Program-made: the position numbers and the translations under genes
NCBI GenBank assembly: GCA_024641095.1
Contig: JAHEDR010000002.1
Coordinates: 124,001-188,000, forward strand
Length of the DNA stretch: 64,000 bases
Origin: Rhodoluna sp.
GTDB lineage: Bacteria; Actinomycetota; Actinomycetes; Actinomycetales; Microbacteriaceae
Direction: 5' to 3'
Notes under the pieces: model-generated
Told to the model about the DNA's origin: nothing
Databases searched by the model: none
Seen by the model: only the letters and a program-made list of their open reading frames with translations
In this document: positions 29,446 to 38,578 of the stretch, in pieces
Position numbering within the stretch: the first letter of the stretch is position 1
How the letters are laid out: every line of letters starts with the position of its first letter

Positions 29446-31929
29446 ATGTTTGAGAAATTCACCGATAAGGCTCGTCGCGTTGTTGTGCTTGCGCAAGAAG
29501 AAGCAAAGCTTCTGAACCACAACTACATTGGCACCGAGCACATTCTGTTGGGTTTGATTCACGAAGGCGAAGGCGTTGCAGCCAAGGCGCTTGAGTCACT
29601 TGGCATCAACCTTGATTCAGTGCGCGAGCAGGTGCAAGAAATTATTGGTCAGGGACAGCAGGCTCCAACTGGACACATTCCTTTTACTCCACGTGCAAAG
29701 AAAGTTCTTGAGCTTTCACTTCGCGAAGCTTTGCAACTTGGTCACTCATACATTGGTACAGAGCACCTACTTCTTGGTTTGATTCGCGAAGGCGAGGGCG
29801 TTGCTGCACAGGTACTAACCAAGTTGGGCGCTGACACAAACCGTGTACGTCAGCAAGTGATTCAGTTGCTATCGGGTTTCCAAGGTAAAGAAGCCGTTGC
29901 AGTTGGTGGCGACACCGCAGAAAAGCAAAAGGGCTCACAGATTCTTGATCAGTTTGGTCGCAACCTAACTCAGGCTGCTGCCGACGGAAAACTAGACCCA
30001 GTGATTGGTCGCGAACGCGAAATTGAACGCGTGATGCAAATTCTTTCTCGTCGCGGAAAGAACAACCCAATTCTTATTGGTGAACCTGGTGTTGGTAAGA
30101 CCGCGGTTGTTGAAGGTCTTGCACAGGCCATTGTGAACGGCAACGTGCCAGAAACATTGAAGGGTAAGCAGCTTTACACACTAGACATGGGTTCATTGAT
30201 TGCCGGTTCACGCTACCGCGGTGACTTTGAAGAGCGTCTAAAGAAAGTAACCAAAGAGATTCGCACACGCGGCGACATCATTACTTTTATTGACGAAATT
30301 CACACACTGGTTGGTGCCGGTGCTGCCGAGGGTGCAATTGACGCCGCTTCAATCTTGAAGCCGCTACTTGCACGCGGTGAACTACAGACCATTGGTGCAA
30401 CAACTCTCGATGAGTACCGCAAGCACTTTGAAAAAGATGCAGCGCTTACTCGCCGATTCCAGCAGGTAATGGTTAACGAGCCATCACTGCCACAGGCAAT
30501 CAATATCTTGAAGGGTCTTCGCGACCGCTACGAGGTACACCACAAGGTTTCAATTACAGACCAGGCTTTGGTTGCTGCTGCGCAGCTTTCAGACCGATAC
30601 ATCACCGACCGATTCTTGCCGGACAAGGCAATTGACTTGATTGATGAGGCCGGCGCACGTTTGCGTCTGTCAATTCTTTCTTCACCGCCAGAACTTCGCG
30701 AGATCGAGGAGCGCATTGTTGCTGTCAAGGTTGCCAAAGAAAAGGCAATTGAGGACCAGGACTTTGAACTTGCTGCTACCAAGCGCGACGAAGAGAAGAA
30801 GCTCAACATTGAGCGCGTAAAGATGGAAAAGCAGTACCGTGCCGGCTCAGTTGCCGCGCAGGGCATTGTTGACGAAGGCCTTATTGCCGAGGTGCTTGCT
30901 CAGGCCACCGGTATTCCAGTGTTCAAGCTGACCGAGGAAGAAAGCGCCAAGCTGATCTTTATGGAAGACGAGCTTCACAAGCGCGTCATTGGCCAAGAGG
31001 ATGCAATTGCTGCGATCTCTAAGTCAATCCGTCGTCAGCGTGCTGGCTTGAAGGACCCTAACCGTCCATCGGGTTCATTTATCTTTGCTGGCCCTACCGG
31101 TGTTGGTAAGACCGAGTTGGCGAAGGCGCTTGCGGAGTTCTTGTTTGACGATGAAGGCGCATTGATTTCGCTAGACATGTCAGAGTACGGCGAGAAGCAC
31201 ACCGTTTCACGTTTGTTTGGTGCGCCTCCGGGCTTCGTTGGATTCGAAGAGGGTGGCCAGCTAACCGAGAAGGTTCGTCGCAAGCCGTTCAGTGTTGTGC
31301 TGTTTGACGAGATCGAAAAGGCTCACCCAGATATCTTCAACTCACTGTTGCAGATTCTTGAAGAGGGTCGTTTGACCGATGGTCAGGGTCGCGTTGTGGA
31401 CTTTAAGAACACAATCATCATCATGACCACCAACCTTGGCACTCGCGATATTTCTCGCGGCGCAATGGGCTTCAACCTCGAGGGCGACAACGCCAACGAC
31501 TACGAACGCATGAAGGGCAAGGTTAACGAGGAGCTGAAGAAGAGCTTCCGTCCTGAGTTCCTAAACCGCGTTGACGAAACCATTGTGTTCCCTCAGCTAA
31601 TTAAGAGCGAGCTAGTTCAGATTGTTGACCTGTTCATTAAGCGTCTTGCAATTCGTCTTGAAGACCGCGACATGACAATCTCGGTATCACAGTTAGCTAA
31701 GGACCGCCTGATTGAGATTGGCTTTGACCCAACCCTAGGTGCACGTCCGTTGCGTCGTGCAGTTCAGCGTGAGATTGAAGACAAGCTCAGCGAGAAGATC
31801 ATGCACGGCGAGCTAAAGAACGCATCACACATTGAAGTTGACTTTGTGAACGGTGAATTTACCTTCAGCTCAAGGTTGCACGGTGCCCCAGTCGTAGTTG
31901 GCGGACCAATCGGCGAGTTAGAAGCTTAG
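29446..31929 (+). CDS. clpC: ClpC-type AAA+ unfoldase
   Basis: Unfolds and feeds proteins into the ClpP protease; a central stress and quality-control machine. The 827-residue protein has two Clp N-terminal repeats (about 1-145), AAA domain 1 with GEPGVGKT at 212-219, a UVR-type middle region near [14 protein letters not shown], and AAA domain 2 with GPTGVGKT at 549-556. It starts with ATG after AAAGGAGTAAAG. A TATAAG at 29408-29413 could be a -10 box, but no clear -35 fits. The 118 bases upstream hold no other feature I can name. Confidence 0.97.
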   Translation: MFEKFTDKARRVVVLAQEEAKLLNHNYIGTEHILLGLIHEGEGVAAKALESLGINLDSVREQVQEIIGQGQQAPTGHIPFTPRAKKVLELSLREALQLGHSYIGTEHLLLGLIREGEGVAAQVLTKLGADTNRVRQQVIQLLSGFQGKEAVAVGGDTAEKQKGSQILDQFGRNLTQAAADGKLDPVIGREREIERVMQILSRRGKNNPILIGEPGVGKTAVVEGLAQAIVNGNVPETLKGKQLYTLDMGSLIAGSRYRGDFEERLKKVTKEIRTRGDIITFIDEIHTLVGAGAAEGAIDAASILKPLLARGELQTIGATTLDEYRKHFEKDAALTRRFQQVMVNEPSLPQAINILKGLRDRYEVHHKVSITDQALVAAAQLSDRYITDRFLPDKAIDLIDEAGARLRLSILSSPPELREIEERIVAVKVAKEKAIEDQDFELAATKRDEEKKLNIERVKMEKQYRAGSVAAQGIVDEGLIAEVLAQATGIPVFKLTEEESAKLIFMEDELHKRVIGQEDAIAAISKSIRRQRAGLKDPNRPSGSFIFAGPTGVGKTELAKALAEFLFDDEGALISLDMSEYGEKHTVSRLFGAPPGFVGFEEGGQLTEKVRRKPFSVVLFDEIEKAHPDIFNSLLQILEEGRLTDGQGRVVDFKNTIIIMTTNLGTRDISRGAMGFNLEGDNANDYERMKGKVNEELKKSFRPEFLNRVDETIVFPQLIKSELVQIVDLFIKRLAIRLEDRDMTISVSQLAKDRLIEIGFDPTLGARPLRRAVQREIEDKLSEKIMHGELKNASHIEVDFVNGEFTFSSRLHGAPVVVGGPIGELEA

Positions 31930-31959
31930 TTAGCCGCGTTCAGCAACTACGCTTTTAGT

Positions 31960-32466
31960 ATGACCAACTCGATCAAGGTGCGCCCAGCGCGCACTAGCGA
32001 CGTGAATGCCATCTTGGCTATTCGCCAGCCGCTTGAGGGCTCTGCTGTTTTGCTTGGTCACGAAAAAGTTAGCTTCTACGAGGCCGTGCCCGAATTCTTG
32101 GTTGCGGTTGATGAGACCGGGGCAATCATTGGTGCCGGTGCCTTGCACGTGATGTGGGAGGACTTAGCCGAAGTTCGTTCAATGGTTGTGGCCGAGGAAG
32201 TGCGCGGCAAAGGCGTTGGTTCACTGGTGCTTAAGGCGCTGATTTCCAAGGCACGCGAACTTGGAATTAAGCGAGTCTTTTGTTTGACCTTTGAAACTGC
32301 GTTCTTTGGCAAGTTTGGTTTTCAAGAAATCTCTGATGTGCCAGTTGATGAGGCCACATTCGAGCAAATGGTGCGCTCGCACGATGACGGTGTTGCCGAG
32401 TTCTTGGATCTTGCCCGGGTAAAGCAGAACACTTTGGGCAACACCCGAATGCTTAAGACCTTGTAG
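31960..32466 (+). CDS. argA: Amino-acid N-acetyltransferase, actinobacterial ArgA type
   Basis: 168-residue GNAT enzyme resembling the short N-acetylglutamate synthase of mycobacteria (Rv2747), which starts arginine synthesis. Family features are GAGALHVMWEDLAEVRSMVV near 63-82, the CoA loop EVRGKGVGS, LTFETAFFGKFGF and VAEFLDLARVKQNTLGN. Other arg genes are not in the window. It begins 30 bases after clpC and could be read from that transcript. Confidence 0.85.
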   Translation: MTNSIKVRPARTSDVNAILAIRQPLEGSAVLLGHEKVSFYEAVPEFLVAVDETGAIIGAGALHVMWEDLAEVRSMVVAEEVRGKGVGSLVLKALISKARELGIKRVFCLTFETAFFGKFGFQEISDVPVDEATFEQMVRSHDDGVAEFLDLARVKQNTLGNTRMLKTL

Positions 32467-32505
32467 TTAACAGCCTTTTTAAGCTTGGCTGGCTACTCTA
32501 TTTTT

Positions 32506-33138
32506 ATGAGCAATTCACGCCACAATCCAGCTAATCGCCAGCGCCCAGTTACCCGCCCAGACAAGAGCGTTTATCGCAAGCGCCGCATTATTGCCCTTAT
32601 AGTTTTGGCAGTGGCAGTTGCCTTGGTGTGGAGCCTTGTGGCCGCACTTGTTGGCTTTGTGCAGGGAATCATTGGTGGTAACCCGGCAGCAAGTGGCACT
32701 GGGGTTGTGGCCGAGGGCGCCTGTGACCCAGGCAAGGTTTCTTTGGTTGCAATCGTTGGCGATTCAGCCGGTTCAGCCCAGGCAGCGTTTGATACAGGAA
32801 TTAACCCGTTCTTTGGTTACTCAGTAACTAACACCGGCGACAAGGATTGCACCATTGATCTTGGCGCCAAGGAAACTTATTACAAGGTGACCAGCGGCAG
32901 CGAAACAATTTGGAACTCGGTTGACTGCGACCGCACCGGATTGACAACTTTGCCAATGACCTTGAAGGCTGGCGAAACTAAGACCAGCGTATTCAGCGAT
33001 TGGTACCGTGTGAAGTCTTCTTCAAGCGGTTGTGGTGCAGAGCAAGAGCCGGTAACAGCTGGCGGTGCTTCGTATCACCTAAGTGTTGAGGTTGGCGGTT
33101 TCGTTTCTAAAGAAACCTCTCAGTTCATTTTGAACTAA
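32506..33138 (+). CDS. Membrane-anchored extracytoplasmic protein, unknown function
   Basis: 210 residues: a basic cytosolic head, one membrane segment (about 29-55, LIVLAVAVALVWSLVAALVG) and an outside domain of about 150 residues with four cysteines, probably two disulfides (for example CDPG with DCTID, and VDCD with SGCG). It looks beta-rich and immunoglobulin-like, resembling DUF4232-type domains only loosely. Function unknown. The ATG at 32506 is chosen; a TTG at 32485 would add seven residues. The convergent radA ends 4 bases after its stop. Confidence 0.7.
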   Translation: MSNSRHNPANRQRPVTRPDKSVYRKRRIIALIVLAVAVALVWSLVAALVGFVQGIIGGNPAASGTGVVAEGACDPGKVSLVAIVGDSAGSAQAAFDTGINPFFGYSVTNTGDKDCTIDLGAKETYYKVTSGSETIWNSVDCDRTGLTTLPMTLKAGETKTSVFSDWYRVKSSSSGCGAEQEPVTAGGASYHLSVEVGGFVSKETSQFILN

Positions 33139-33142
33139 GGAT

Positions 33143-34477
33143 TTACCAGTTAAGGCCTAGTGATAGCGCAGCGCGCAAATCACCCACACCGGAATCAACA
33201 CTGCGCACAAAACCCAAACGGTTTGCTTCGCTAGCGCGCACCTTGCCATTTGAAACTTTACGGATTTCGCCGGCAAGAGAAATTTCACCAAATGCAACTA
33301 GGTTGTGTGCAATTGGTTTGTCTTGAACTGCTGAGGCAATTGCAAGTGCAATGGCTAGGTCTGAGGCCGGCTCGGTAAGTTTTACGCCACCCACGGTTGA
33401 AACATAAACATCCATGTCGCTCAATCGCAAGCCCGCACGACGCTCAAGCACTGCAAGCAACATTGCTACACGAGCTGAATCAACACCGTTGGTTACTCGG
33501 CGAGGCTGCGGGGTAGAGGACTTAACCACCAAAGCTTGAACCTCGGCAATTAGCGGACGCTTGCCCTCAACGGTTACGGTTACGCAGGTTCCGCTAACCG
33601 GTGCATCGCCGCGCGATAAAAACATTCCGCTTGGATCCGGCACTTCGTTGATGCCCTCACCGGTCATCTCAAAGCAGCCAACTTCATCGGTTGGGCCAAA
33701 GCGGTTTTTCATGCTGCGCACAAAACGCAAAGAAGTTTGACGATCACCCTCGAAGTGGCAAACCACATCAACCAGGTGCTCAAGTGCGCGAGGGCCAGCA
33801 ATGTTGCCGTCTTTAGTTACGTGACCAACCAGAATCACCGGCAGCGCACGCTCTTTGGCAACGCGAATAAGGTTTGCGGCGACCTCACGAATTTGTGAGC
33901 GCATACCCGCAGCGCCATCAATCTCGGCAGCGGCAATGGTTTGCACAGAGTCAACAACCAACAACTCTGGCGCAACTGCGTCAATCTGGCCAAGCACTGT
34001 GCTGAGGTCAGTCTCGGAAGCAATAAACAGGTTGTCACTCATTGCACCGGTGCGCTCGGCACGTAGGCGAATTTGGCCAACTGACTCCTCGCCAGAAACA
34101 TACAAAACCTTTTTGCCAGACTTTGCGGTGTTGGCGGCAACCTCAAGCAACAGGGTGCTCTTACCAACCCCAGGCTCACCCGATAGCAAGACCACGGCCC
34201 CCGGAACCAGCCCGCCACCAAGCACGCGATCAAACTCGCCAACCTTGGTAGACCAAGCCGCTACGCGCTCAGTTGAGACATCAGTTATTGGCTTTGCAGC
34301 TGATGAGCCCACGATGGCTACCGGCTTGATTTGACGCACGGTGCCCAGCCCACGGCCGCCACCGGCCTTGCCCTCTTGCATTGTGTCCCACGCTTGGCAC
34401 TCGCCACAGCGACCAACCCACTTAGAGGTGGTCCAACCGCAATCGGTGCAGGTAAACGAGGATTTTGCAACAGCCAT
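33143..34477 (-). CDS. radA: DNA repair protein RadA
   Basis: Branch-migration motor that processes recombination intermediates. The 444-residue protein has an N-terminal zinc finger (Cys10, Cys13, Cys24, Cys27), a RecA-like core with Walker A GEPGVGKST at 100-108 and the RadA-specific KNRFGPTDE near residue 252, and a C-terminal Lon-like domain. It is divergent from proC, 81 bases apart, and convergent with the preceding gene. Confidence 0.96.
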   Translation of the reverse strand: MAVAKSSFTCTDCGWTTSKWVGRCGECQAWDTMQEGKAGGGRGLGTVRQIKPVAIVGSSAAKPITDVSTERVAAWSTKVGEFDRVLGGGLVPGAVVLLSGEPGVGKSTLLLEVAANTAKSGKKVLYVSGEESVGQIRLRAERTGAMSDNLFIASETDLSTVLGQIDAVAPELLVVDSVQTIAAAEIDGAAGMRSQIREVAANLIRVAKERALPVILVGHVTKDGNIAGPRALEHLVDVVCHFEGDRQTSLRFVRSMKNRFGPTDEVGCFEMTGEGINEVPDPSGMFLSRGDAPVSGTCVTVTVEGKRPLIAEVQALVVKSSTPQPRRVTNGVDSARVAMLLAVLERRAGLRLSDMDVYVSTVGGVKLTEPASDLAIALAIASAVQDKPIAHNLVAFGEISLAGEIRKVSNGKVRASEANRLGFVRSVDSGVGDLRAALSLGLNW

Positions 34478-34558
34478 AGGACAAAACTACCAAGGAGCAA
34501 GGACACCTATGAGTCTCTCAACAGGTAGGTGCCAAAGGCCCTGCCATAAACTGAACGG

Positions 34559-35389
34559 GTGAACATCAAACGCATCGCAATTATCGGTACTGGCTCTATG
34601 GGCAGCGCAATTCTTAGCGGCTTGTTGAAGTCTGGTTTCAACCCAGACAACGTATCGGTTAGCACAAAGTCAACGGAAAGCGCAGAGCGCCTAACCGATG
34701 AGCTTGGCGTGCTTTCTTTTGCAATGGAAAACGGTGACGATGCAAATCAAATGGCAGTTGCCGGCGCAAACGTTGTTTTGATTGCCGTGAAGCCTGCCTA
34801 CGTGACCGAGGTGTTAGCCGACATTGCCGACTCACTTGATGACAACGCTCTGATTATTTCTGTGGCCGCAGGAATCACAACCGCAACTATGGAAACTTTG
34901 CTGCCGGAAGATGTTGGTGTAGTTCGCGCGATGCCAAATACTCCTGCAATTGTTGGCCGAGCAATCACCGGTATTTCCGCTGGTTCACGCGCCACCGATT
35001 GGGCAGTTGAAACCACCGTGCAACTTTTTAACACCGTTGGAAAATCTCTGGTGCTTGCAGAATCAAAGATTGACGAGCTTGGCACTATATCTGGTTCTGG
35101 CCCAGCGTATGTTTTCTTTTTGATTGAGGCGTTAACAGCTGCAGCAAAGCAAAAAGGTTTTAGCGATTCAGAGGCAGAACTTTTGGTTAACGAAACTTTC
35201 TTGGGTGCTTCAGAGTTGTTGATTGCCTCGGGTAAATCACCTGTAGAACTTCGCAAGCAAGTTACTTCACCTAATGGCACAACCGAGCGCGCGATTGCAC
35301 GAATGACTCAAGCTGATTTAGAGCAGATGTTTATTGAAGCAACTGATGCAGCGTTGGCACGCTCAAAAGAATTGGCTTCGGGAAACTAA
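34559..35389 (+). CDS. proC: Pyrroline-5-carboxylate reductase
   Basis: Last step of proline synthesis, NAD(P)H-dependent. The 276-residue protein has the nucleotide fold IGTGSMGSAILSGLL near residue 8, MPNTPAIVGRAITGI near residue 125 and the C-terminal signature SPNGTTERAIARM. It starts with GTG. Its stop overlaps that of the convergent TetR gene by 4 bases (CTAA). Confidence 0.95.
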   Translation: MNIKRIAIIGTGSMGSAILSGLLKSGFNPDNVSVSTKSTESAERLTDELGVLSFAMENGDDANQMAVAGANVVLIAVKPAYVTEVLADIADSLDDNALIISVAAGITTATMETLLPEDVGVVRAMPNTPAIVGRAITGISAGSRATDWAVETTVQLFNTVGKSLVLAESKIDELGTISGSGPAYVFFLIEALTAAAKQKGFSDSEAELLVNETFLGASELLIASGKSPVELRKQVTSPNGTTERAIARMTQADLEQMFIEATDAALARSKELASGN

Positions 35390-36060
35390 CTGCTGGCCAA
35401 TTTTTTCCAGATTGGTAGATCCTCGGTCCCAACAAATAGTCCACTGAATGATGTGAGCATTGCTGCATTCCAGTGCTCTCCTTCTACAGGTGTGAGATCA
35501 AATTCCGCAATGAGTCGGCCGTGAAGCATTCCCAAGGTCATGACTGCAGCTGCTCGCGGAGCAAGGTGCGGTTTTAAGATTCCACGATCCTTTAGAAGTT
35601 GCATTACCTCGGTGAGGCCAGTGGTTAGCTGAGTCTGCACTTCAATCAGAGCTTCTCGAAGCAACGGGCGCCCCGTGGTGCTGCCAAAGGTTGCTGCTCG
35701 ATCGCGGGCAGGAAACTGCTCAAAGTGCTGGTGCAAGAATGCAAGCATTTCGTCGTAATGCTCCGCCATTTCTTTTGCGCTGCTCATGCGGTTCATAAAG
35801 CGCTTGACACGGTCAATATCGTTTTGAATTGCACTTCTAAAAGTCTCAACGTATGCTGCACGAATTAGCCCATCGCGGTCACCGAAGTGGTGATAAATAG
35901 ACCCGATGGAAACCTTGGATTTGGCGCTGATGTCTTGGACTCGAACAGCTGCCTCGCCGCCCTGGGCAATGGCCTTATTGGTCTCGGCCAGCACCAGCTC
36001 AATGGTGTCTAGAGCGCGCGACTGCTTTGGCTGTGGCGCTAGCTTCTGTGTGGCCGGCAT
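35386..36060 (-). CDS. TetR-family transcriptional regulator
   Basis: 224-residue regulator with an N-terminal helix-turn-helix (about 25-65; SKVSIGSIYHHFGDRDGLIR) and an all-helical ligand domain. The ATG at 36060 is preceded by GGAGG, so the longer frame to 36159 is rejected. It is divergent from a small 2TM protein gene with 106 bases between them that contain two inverted repeats, so it probably represses itself and perhaps that gene. The ligand is unknown. Confidence 0.9.
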   Translation of the reverse strand: MPATQKLAPQPKQSRALDTIELVLAETNKAIAQGGEAAVRVQDISAKSKVSIGSIYHHFGDRDGLIRAAYVETFRSAIQNDIDRVKRFMNRMSSAKEMAEHYDEMLAFLHQHFEQFPARDRAATFGSTTGRPLLREALIEVQTQLTTGLTEVMQLLKDRGILKPHLAPRAAAVMTLGMLHGRLIAEFDLTPVEGEHWNAAMLTSFSGLFVGTEDLPIWKKLASS

Positions 36061-36078
36061 AAGAACCTCCCGAGTAGG

Positions 36079-36112
36079 TTCTAGAAAGTATGGCAGAAAA
36101 GTTCTAATTCTG
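36079..36112. promoter_or_regulatory. Candidate TetR operator region
   Basis: TTCTAGAA (36079-36086) is an 8-base palindrome, and CAGAA (36094-36098) with TTCTG (36108-36112) forms an inverted repeat around AAGTTCTAA. Both share the TTCT/AGAA core and lie just before the TetR start, in the divergent gap 36061-36166. Confidence 0.45.
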
Positions 36113-36166
36113 AAATGAGAAGGTAACCAAAGGAAATTATTAATTTTGGTACGTAACATAAGGATT

Positions 36167-36451
36167 ATGAGTGCAATTTATAAAGACGAAGAGCTCCGTT
36201 CCATGGCAAAAAAGAGCCTCAAGAAGAAGCGCGATTTCAAGCAGTACTTGGGAGTATGGGCGGGCGTAAGCATTTTGCTTACCGGAATCTGGGCTTTTAG
36301 CGGCGGTGGCTACTTCTGGCCAATCTGGGCAATTTCAGGCATGGGTGTCGCGGCATTCTTTATTGGTCTTGATGCCTACGGAAAGAGCTTCAATAGACCT
36401 ATCACTGAGTCTGATATTGAAGCCGAAATTAAGCGCCTTACTGGTAAGTAA
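36167..36451 (+). CDS. 2TM-domain membrane protein
   Basis: 94-residue inner-membrane protein with two hydrophobic segments (about 37-53 and 58-73) between a basic head and a charged tail, fitting the 2TM domain family. It starts with ATG 7 bases after AAGGA; an upstream frame to 36146 was rejected. It is divergent from the TetR regulator and may be under its control. Function unknown. Confidence 0.78.
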   Translation: MSAIYKDEELRSMAKKSLKKKRDFKQYLGVWAGVSILLTGIWAFSGGGYFWPIWAISGMGVAAFFIGLDAYGKSFNRPITESDIEAEIKRLTGK

Positions 36452-36473
36452 AAACTATTTGGGGTCGAAACCG

Positions 36474-36878
36474 CTATTTAGAATCGATCTCGGCAATGAG
36501 TGCTTCAACCTTGGCGCGCACCGCATCGCGGATTGGACGCACCGCATCAACACCCTGACCAGCTGGGTCATCAAGTGGCCAGTCAAGGTAATTCTTGCCA
36601 GGGAAGAACGGGCAGGTGTCACCGCAGCCCATGGTGATTACGTAGTCAGATTCTTTAACCGCTTCATCGGTTAGTTTTTTGGGAAAGTTGACGCTGATGT
36701 CAATTCCTTCTTCGGCCATGGCCTCAACTGCTGCCGGGTTTACTTTGTCGCCAGGGTCGGTGCCAGCTGAACGAACCTCAATGCGATCACCGGCTAGGTG
36801 CCTTAGGTAACCTGCGGCCATTTGTGAACGACCAGCATTGTGAATGCAAACAAAGAGTACAGAGGCTTTGGTAGTCAT
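36474..36878 (-). CDS. arsC: Arsenate reductase, low-molecular-weight phosphatase fold
   Basis: Reduces arsenate to arsenite for export. The 134-residue protein has the P-loop CIHNAGRS with nucleophile Cys11, and Cys85 and Cys89 in MGCGDTCP, followed by PGKNYLDWPLDDPAG; this pattern is that of actinobacterial ArsC, often mycothiol-dependent. No ArsB, ACR3 or ArsR is in the window. It is downstream of an aquaporin whose filter lacks the usual arginine, which could be the exit route for arsenite. A terminator lies between the two, so it may also have its own promoter. Confidence 0.92.
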   Translation of the reverse strand: MTTKASVLFVCIHNAGRSQMAAGYLRHLAGDRIEVRSAGTDPGDKVNPAAVEAMAEEGIDISVNFPKKLTDEAVKESDYVITMGCGDTCPFFPGKNYLDWPLDDPAGQGVDAVRPIRDAVRAKVEALIAEIDSK

Positions 36879-36892
36879 GAGTCAATGTTAAA

Positions 36893-36924
36893 ACAAAACG
36901 CGCCGGTTACCCGACGCGTTTTGC
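36893..36924 (-). terminator. Terminator after the aquaporin gene
   Basis: On the minus strand AAAACGCGTCGG and CCGGCGCGTTTT form a 12-base stem (one T-G pair) around GTAA, followed by GTTTT. It lies about 20 bases after the aquaporin stop and just before arsC, so transcription into arsC is probably reduced. Confidence 0.8.
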
Positions 36925-36939
36925 TTAACAGAAAATTAA

Positions 36940-37800
36940 TTACTTCTTTGCAGGAGCCTTCTTAGCCGCAGGCTTAGCTGCTGCCTTTGGAGCCGCCTTC
37001 TTGGCCGCAGGCTTAGCTGCTGCCTTTGGAGCCGCTTTCTTTGCAGCAGGCTTAGTCGCTGGCTTTTTTGCAGCAACAGGCTTAGCAGGAGCAGCAACGG
37101 TGGTTGAAGCAGCTTCAGCAGGAACTGCAACGATTGGAGCAGGAACGAACTTAGGAGCTTCCTTCTTTGCAGGAGACTTCTTAGCTACCTTTGCACCGGT
37201 GATTGCTAGCAAGATAACTGCAACTAGTAGACCTACTAGCTGAGCAACCACGATGCTTGCAATGCTTCCGCTTGAGATGCCGTTGAACAACAAACCAAAG
37301 GCCACTGCAGGGTTAGCCATAGCACCGGTAACGGTGAATGTACCCGCAGCGAAAACCCAAGATGCAACTGCAATCCAGATTAGGTTTGCCTGCTTGTTGT
37401 TAACCAAGGTTGCAATGATGAATACAAGACCTGCAGTAGCTGCAACTTCACCCAGGAACACCGATGCGTCAACCTGGTTGCCGTCAACGATAGGTGAGAT
37501 GGTTTTCTGCCATAGGCCAAGACCTGCAGCAACACCAAAGAATGCACCGGTTAGCTGAGCTGCAACGTAAGCAACTAGCTGGCCGAATGAAAGTTCCTTC
37601 TTAGCAAAGAAGTAGACAGAAACAGCTGGGTTGAAGTGACCACCGCTGATGCCACCAAGAGTAAGAATCATTAGACCTAGGGTTAGGGCTAGTGAGATCT
37701 GCTTTAGTGGTGAACCTGATGTTGATGCGCCAGCGATTGCTAGCAAGAATGTGAAGGTACCGATGAACTCGGCGATTACCTTCTTTAGTGTTGCGTTCAT
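36940..37800 (-). CDS. Aquaporin-family channel with altered filter and Ala/Lys-rich tail
   Basis: 286-residue channel. Six membrane segments fill residues 1-203, with NPA motifs at 57-59 (HFNPAVS) and 163-165 (MANPAVAFG). Val166 stands where most aquaporins have the arginine of the selectivity filter, so the pore should be wider and less selective against solutes. Residues 206-286 are a cytosolic tail of Ala, Lys and Pro with a 13-residue repeat, like histone H1-type tails. The gene overlaps the SOUL gene upstream by 4 bases, and arsC lies downstream. A role in arsenite or other small-solute efflux is inferred. Confidence 0.88.
   Translation of the reverse strand: MNATLKKVIAEFIGTFTFLLAIAGASTSGSPLKQISLALTLGLMILTLGGISGGHFNPAVSVYFFAKKELSFGQLVAYVAAQLTGAFFGVAAGLGLWQKTISPIVDGNQVDASVFLGEVAATAGLVFIIATLVNNKQANLIWIAVASWVFAAGTFTVTGAMANPAVAFGLLFNGISSGSIASIVVAQLVGLLVAVILLAITGAKVAKKSPAKKEAPKFVPAPIVAVPAEAASTTVAAPAKPVAAKKPATKPAAKKAAPKAAAKPAAKKAAPKAAAKPAAKKAPAKK
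36961..37056. repeat. 39-base tandem repeat in the aquaporin tail
   Basis: The unit starting GCCGCAGGCTTAGCTGCT at 36965 recurs at 37004, with a diverged third copy after it, and encodes the 13-residue repeat PAAKKAAPKAAAK. Near-identity of the copies points to recent duplication or slippage, so tail length may vary between strains. Confidence 0.8.
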
Positions 37801-38321
37801 AGAGCCTTAGGCCTTTCGATTTTTGTAATTGCTTCGTTCCTCTTTAAAAAGCCAGGCTTCCACGGAGGATCAAATCTTGCCCAGTATATGGCTCCGATTG
37901 GCACTAATCCCGCAGCCTTTACGGCGTTTAGCAATTGTTCTCCTTCGGCCATGAACCTATGTTCGTTCCAGCCCCCACCAAACTTGCGAGCGGCAGCAAA
38001 GTACGCTGGCTCGGCAATCATCTTGACTCGGGCGTCACTTGGGACGGGGACGTCGTCGGGGTTCATACCGGCTGGCAACACAAAGCTCACAATGTGCTCT
38101 TGGTCGCTGATTGGCTCCTGAATCACGGGGGCGGTCATGGCAATTTTTTGGCCTGCCGCATTATTGCCACTGATGTAGCGCACGAGCGGCCCAAAGGCCA
38201 GGTTTCCGGCACGCATGAAATCACCCGATACGGTCACCTGCATAAGAACACAGGCCTCATACTCGCGAATTTCGAGGTCGGCTAGGCGTTTGATCACTTG
38301 GTACTTCTGTTGTTCGGTCAC
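37797..38321 (-). CDS. SOUL heme-binding family protein
   Basis: 174-residue soluble protein of the SOUL/HBP family, with YQVIKRLADLEIREYEACV at the N-terminus, NNAAGQKIAMTAPVIQE near residue 53 and the C-terminal YWARFDPPWKPGFLKRNE. Family members bind heme or tetrapyrroles, but the bacterial role is poorly known. The stop overlaps the aquaporin ATG by 4 bases, so the two are translated together, an unusual pairing. Confidence 0.9.
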   Translation of the reverse strand: MTEQQKYQVIKRLADLEIREYEACVLMQVTVSGDFMRAGNLAFGPLVRYISGNNAAGQKIAMTAPVIQEPISDQEHIVSFVLPAGMNPDDVPVPSDARVKMIAEPAYFAAARKFGGGWNEHRFMAEGEQLLNAVKAAGLVPIGAIYWARFDPPWKPGFLKRNEAITKIERPKAL

Positions 38322-38414
38322 GGTAGAAGCGTATGCCTGTTTCGGGCTAGAATAGGGAAATCGTTTTGCTTACGGCCTCTTGGTCGATAATCATCCAAAA
38401 ACTGTGAGGTCCCT

Positions 38415-38513
38415 ATGGGTTCAGTAATTAAGAAGCGCCGCAAGCGTATGTCTAAGAAGAAGCACCGCAAGCTGCTTCGCAAGACTCGTCACCAGCGTCG
38501 CAATAAGAAGTAA
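38415..38513 (+). CDS. Small ribosomal protein bS22 (AURKAIP1/COX24 domain)
   Basis: 32-residue, extremely basic protein starting [19 protein letters not shown], nearly the same as the small-subunit protein bS22 seen in mycobacterial ribosomes. About half of its residues are Lys or Arg. It starts with ATG 6 bases after GAGGTCC and ends 20 bases before a terminator. A TAGAAT at 38348-38353 may be the -10 box. Too short for routine gene finding, but confidently recognised. Confidence 0.93.
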   Translation: MGSVIKKRRKRMSKKKHRKLLRKTRHQRRNKK

Positions 38514-38533
38514 ATCTTCTTATCGAGCTTTAG

Positions 38534-38563
38534 CCCGCCGGCATTTGTGCCAGGCGGGTTTTT
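38534..38563 (+). terminator. Terminator after bS22
   Basis: CCCGCC (38534-38539) pairs with GGCGGG (38553-38558), followed by five T residues. The inner GGCATTTGTGCC extends the stem. It ends the monocistronic bS22 transcript before the convergent HAD gene. Confidence 0.9.
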
Positions 38564-38578
38564 GCGTTTGGAGGGGTT

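Noticed and set aside
35386-36878. TetR regulator, 2TM protein and arsC as an arsenic regulon
   Set aside because: The regulator is TetR-like, not ArsR-like, is divergent from the 2TM gene, and has no cysteine-based arsenic site that I can see.
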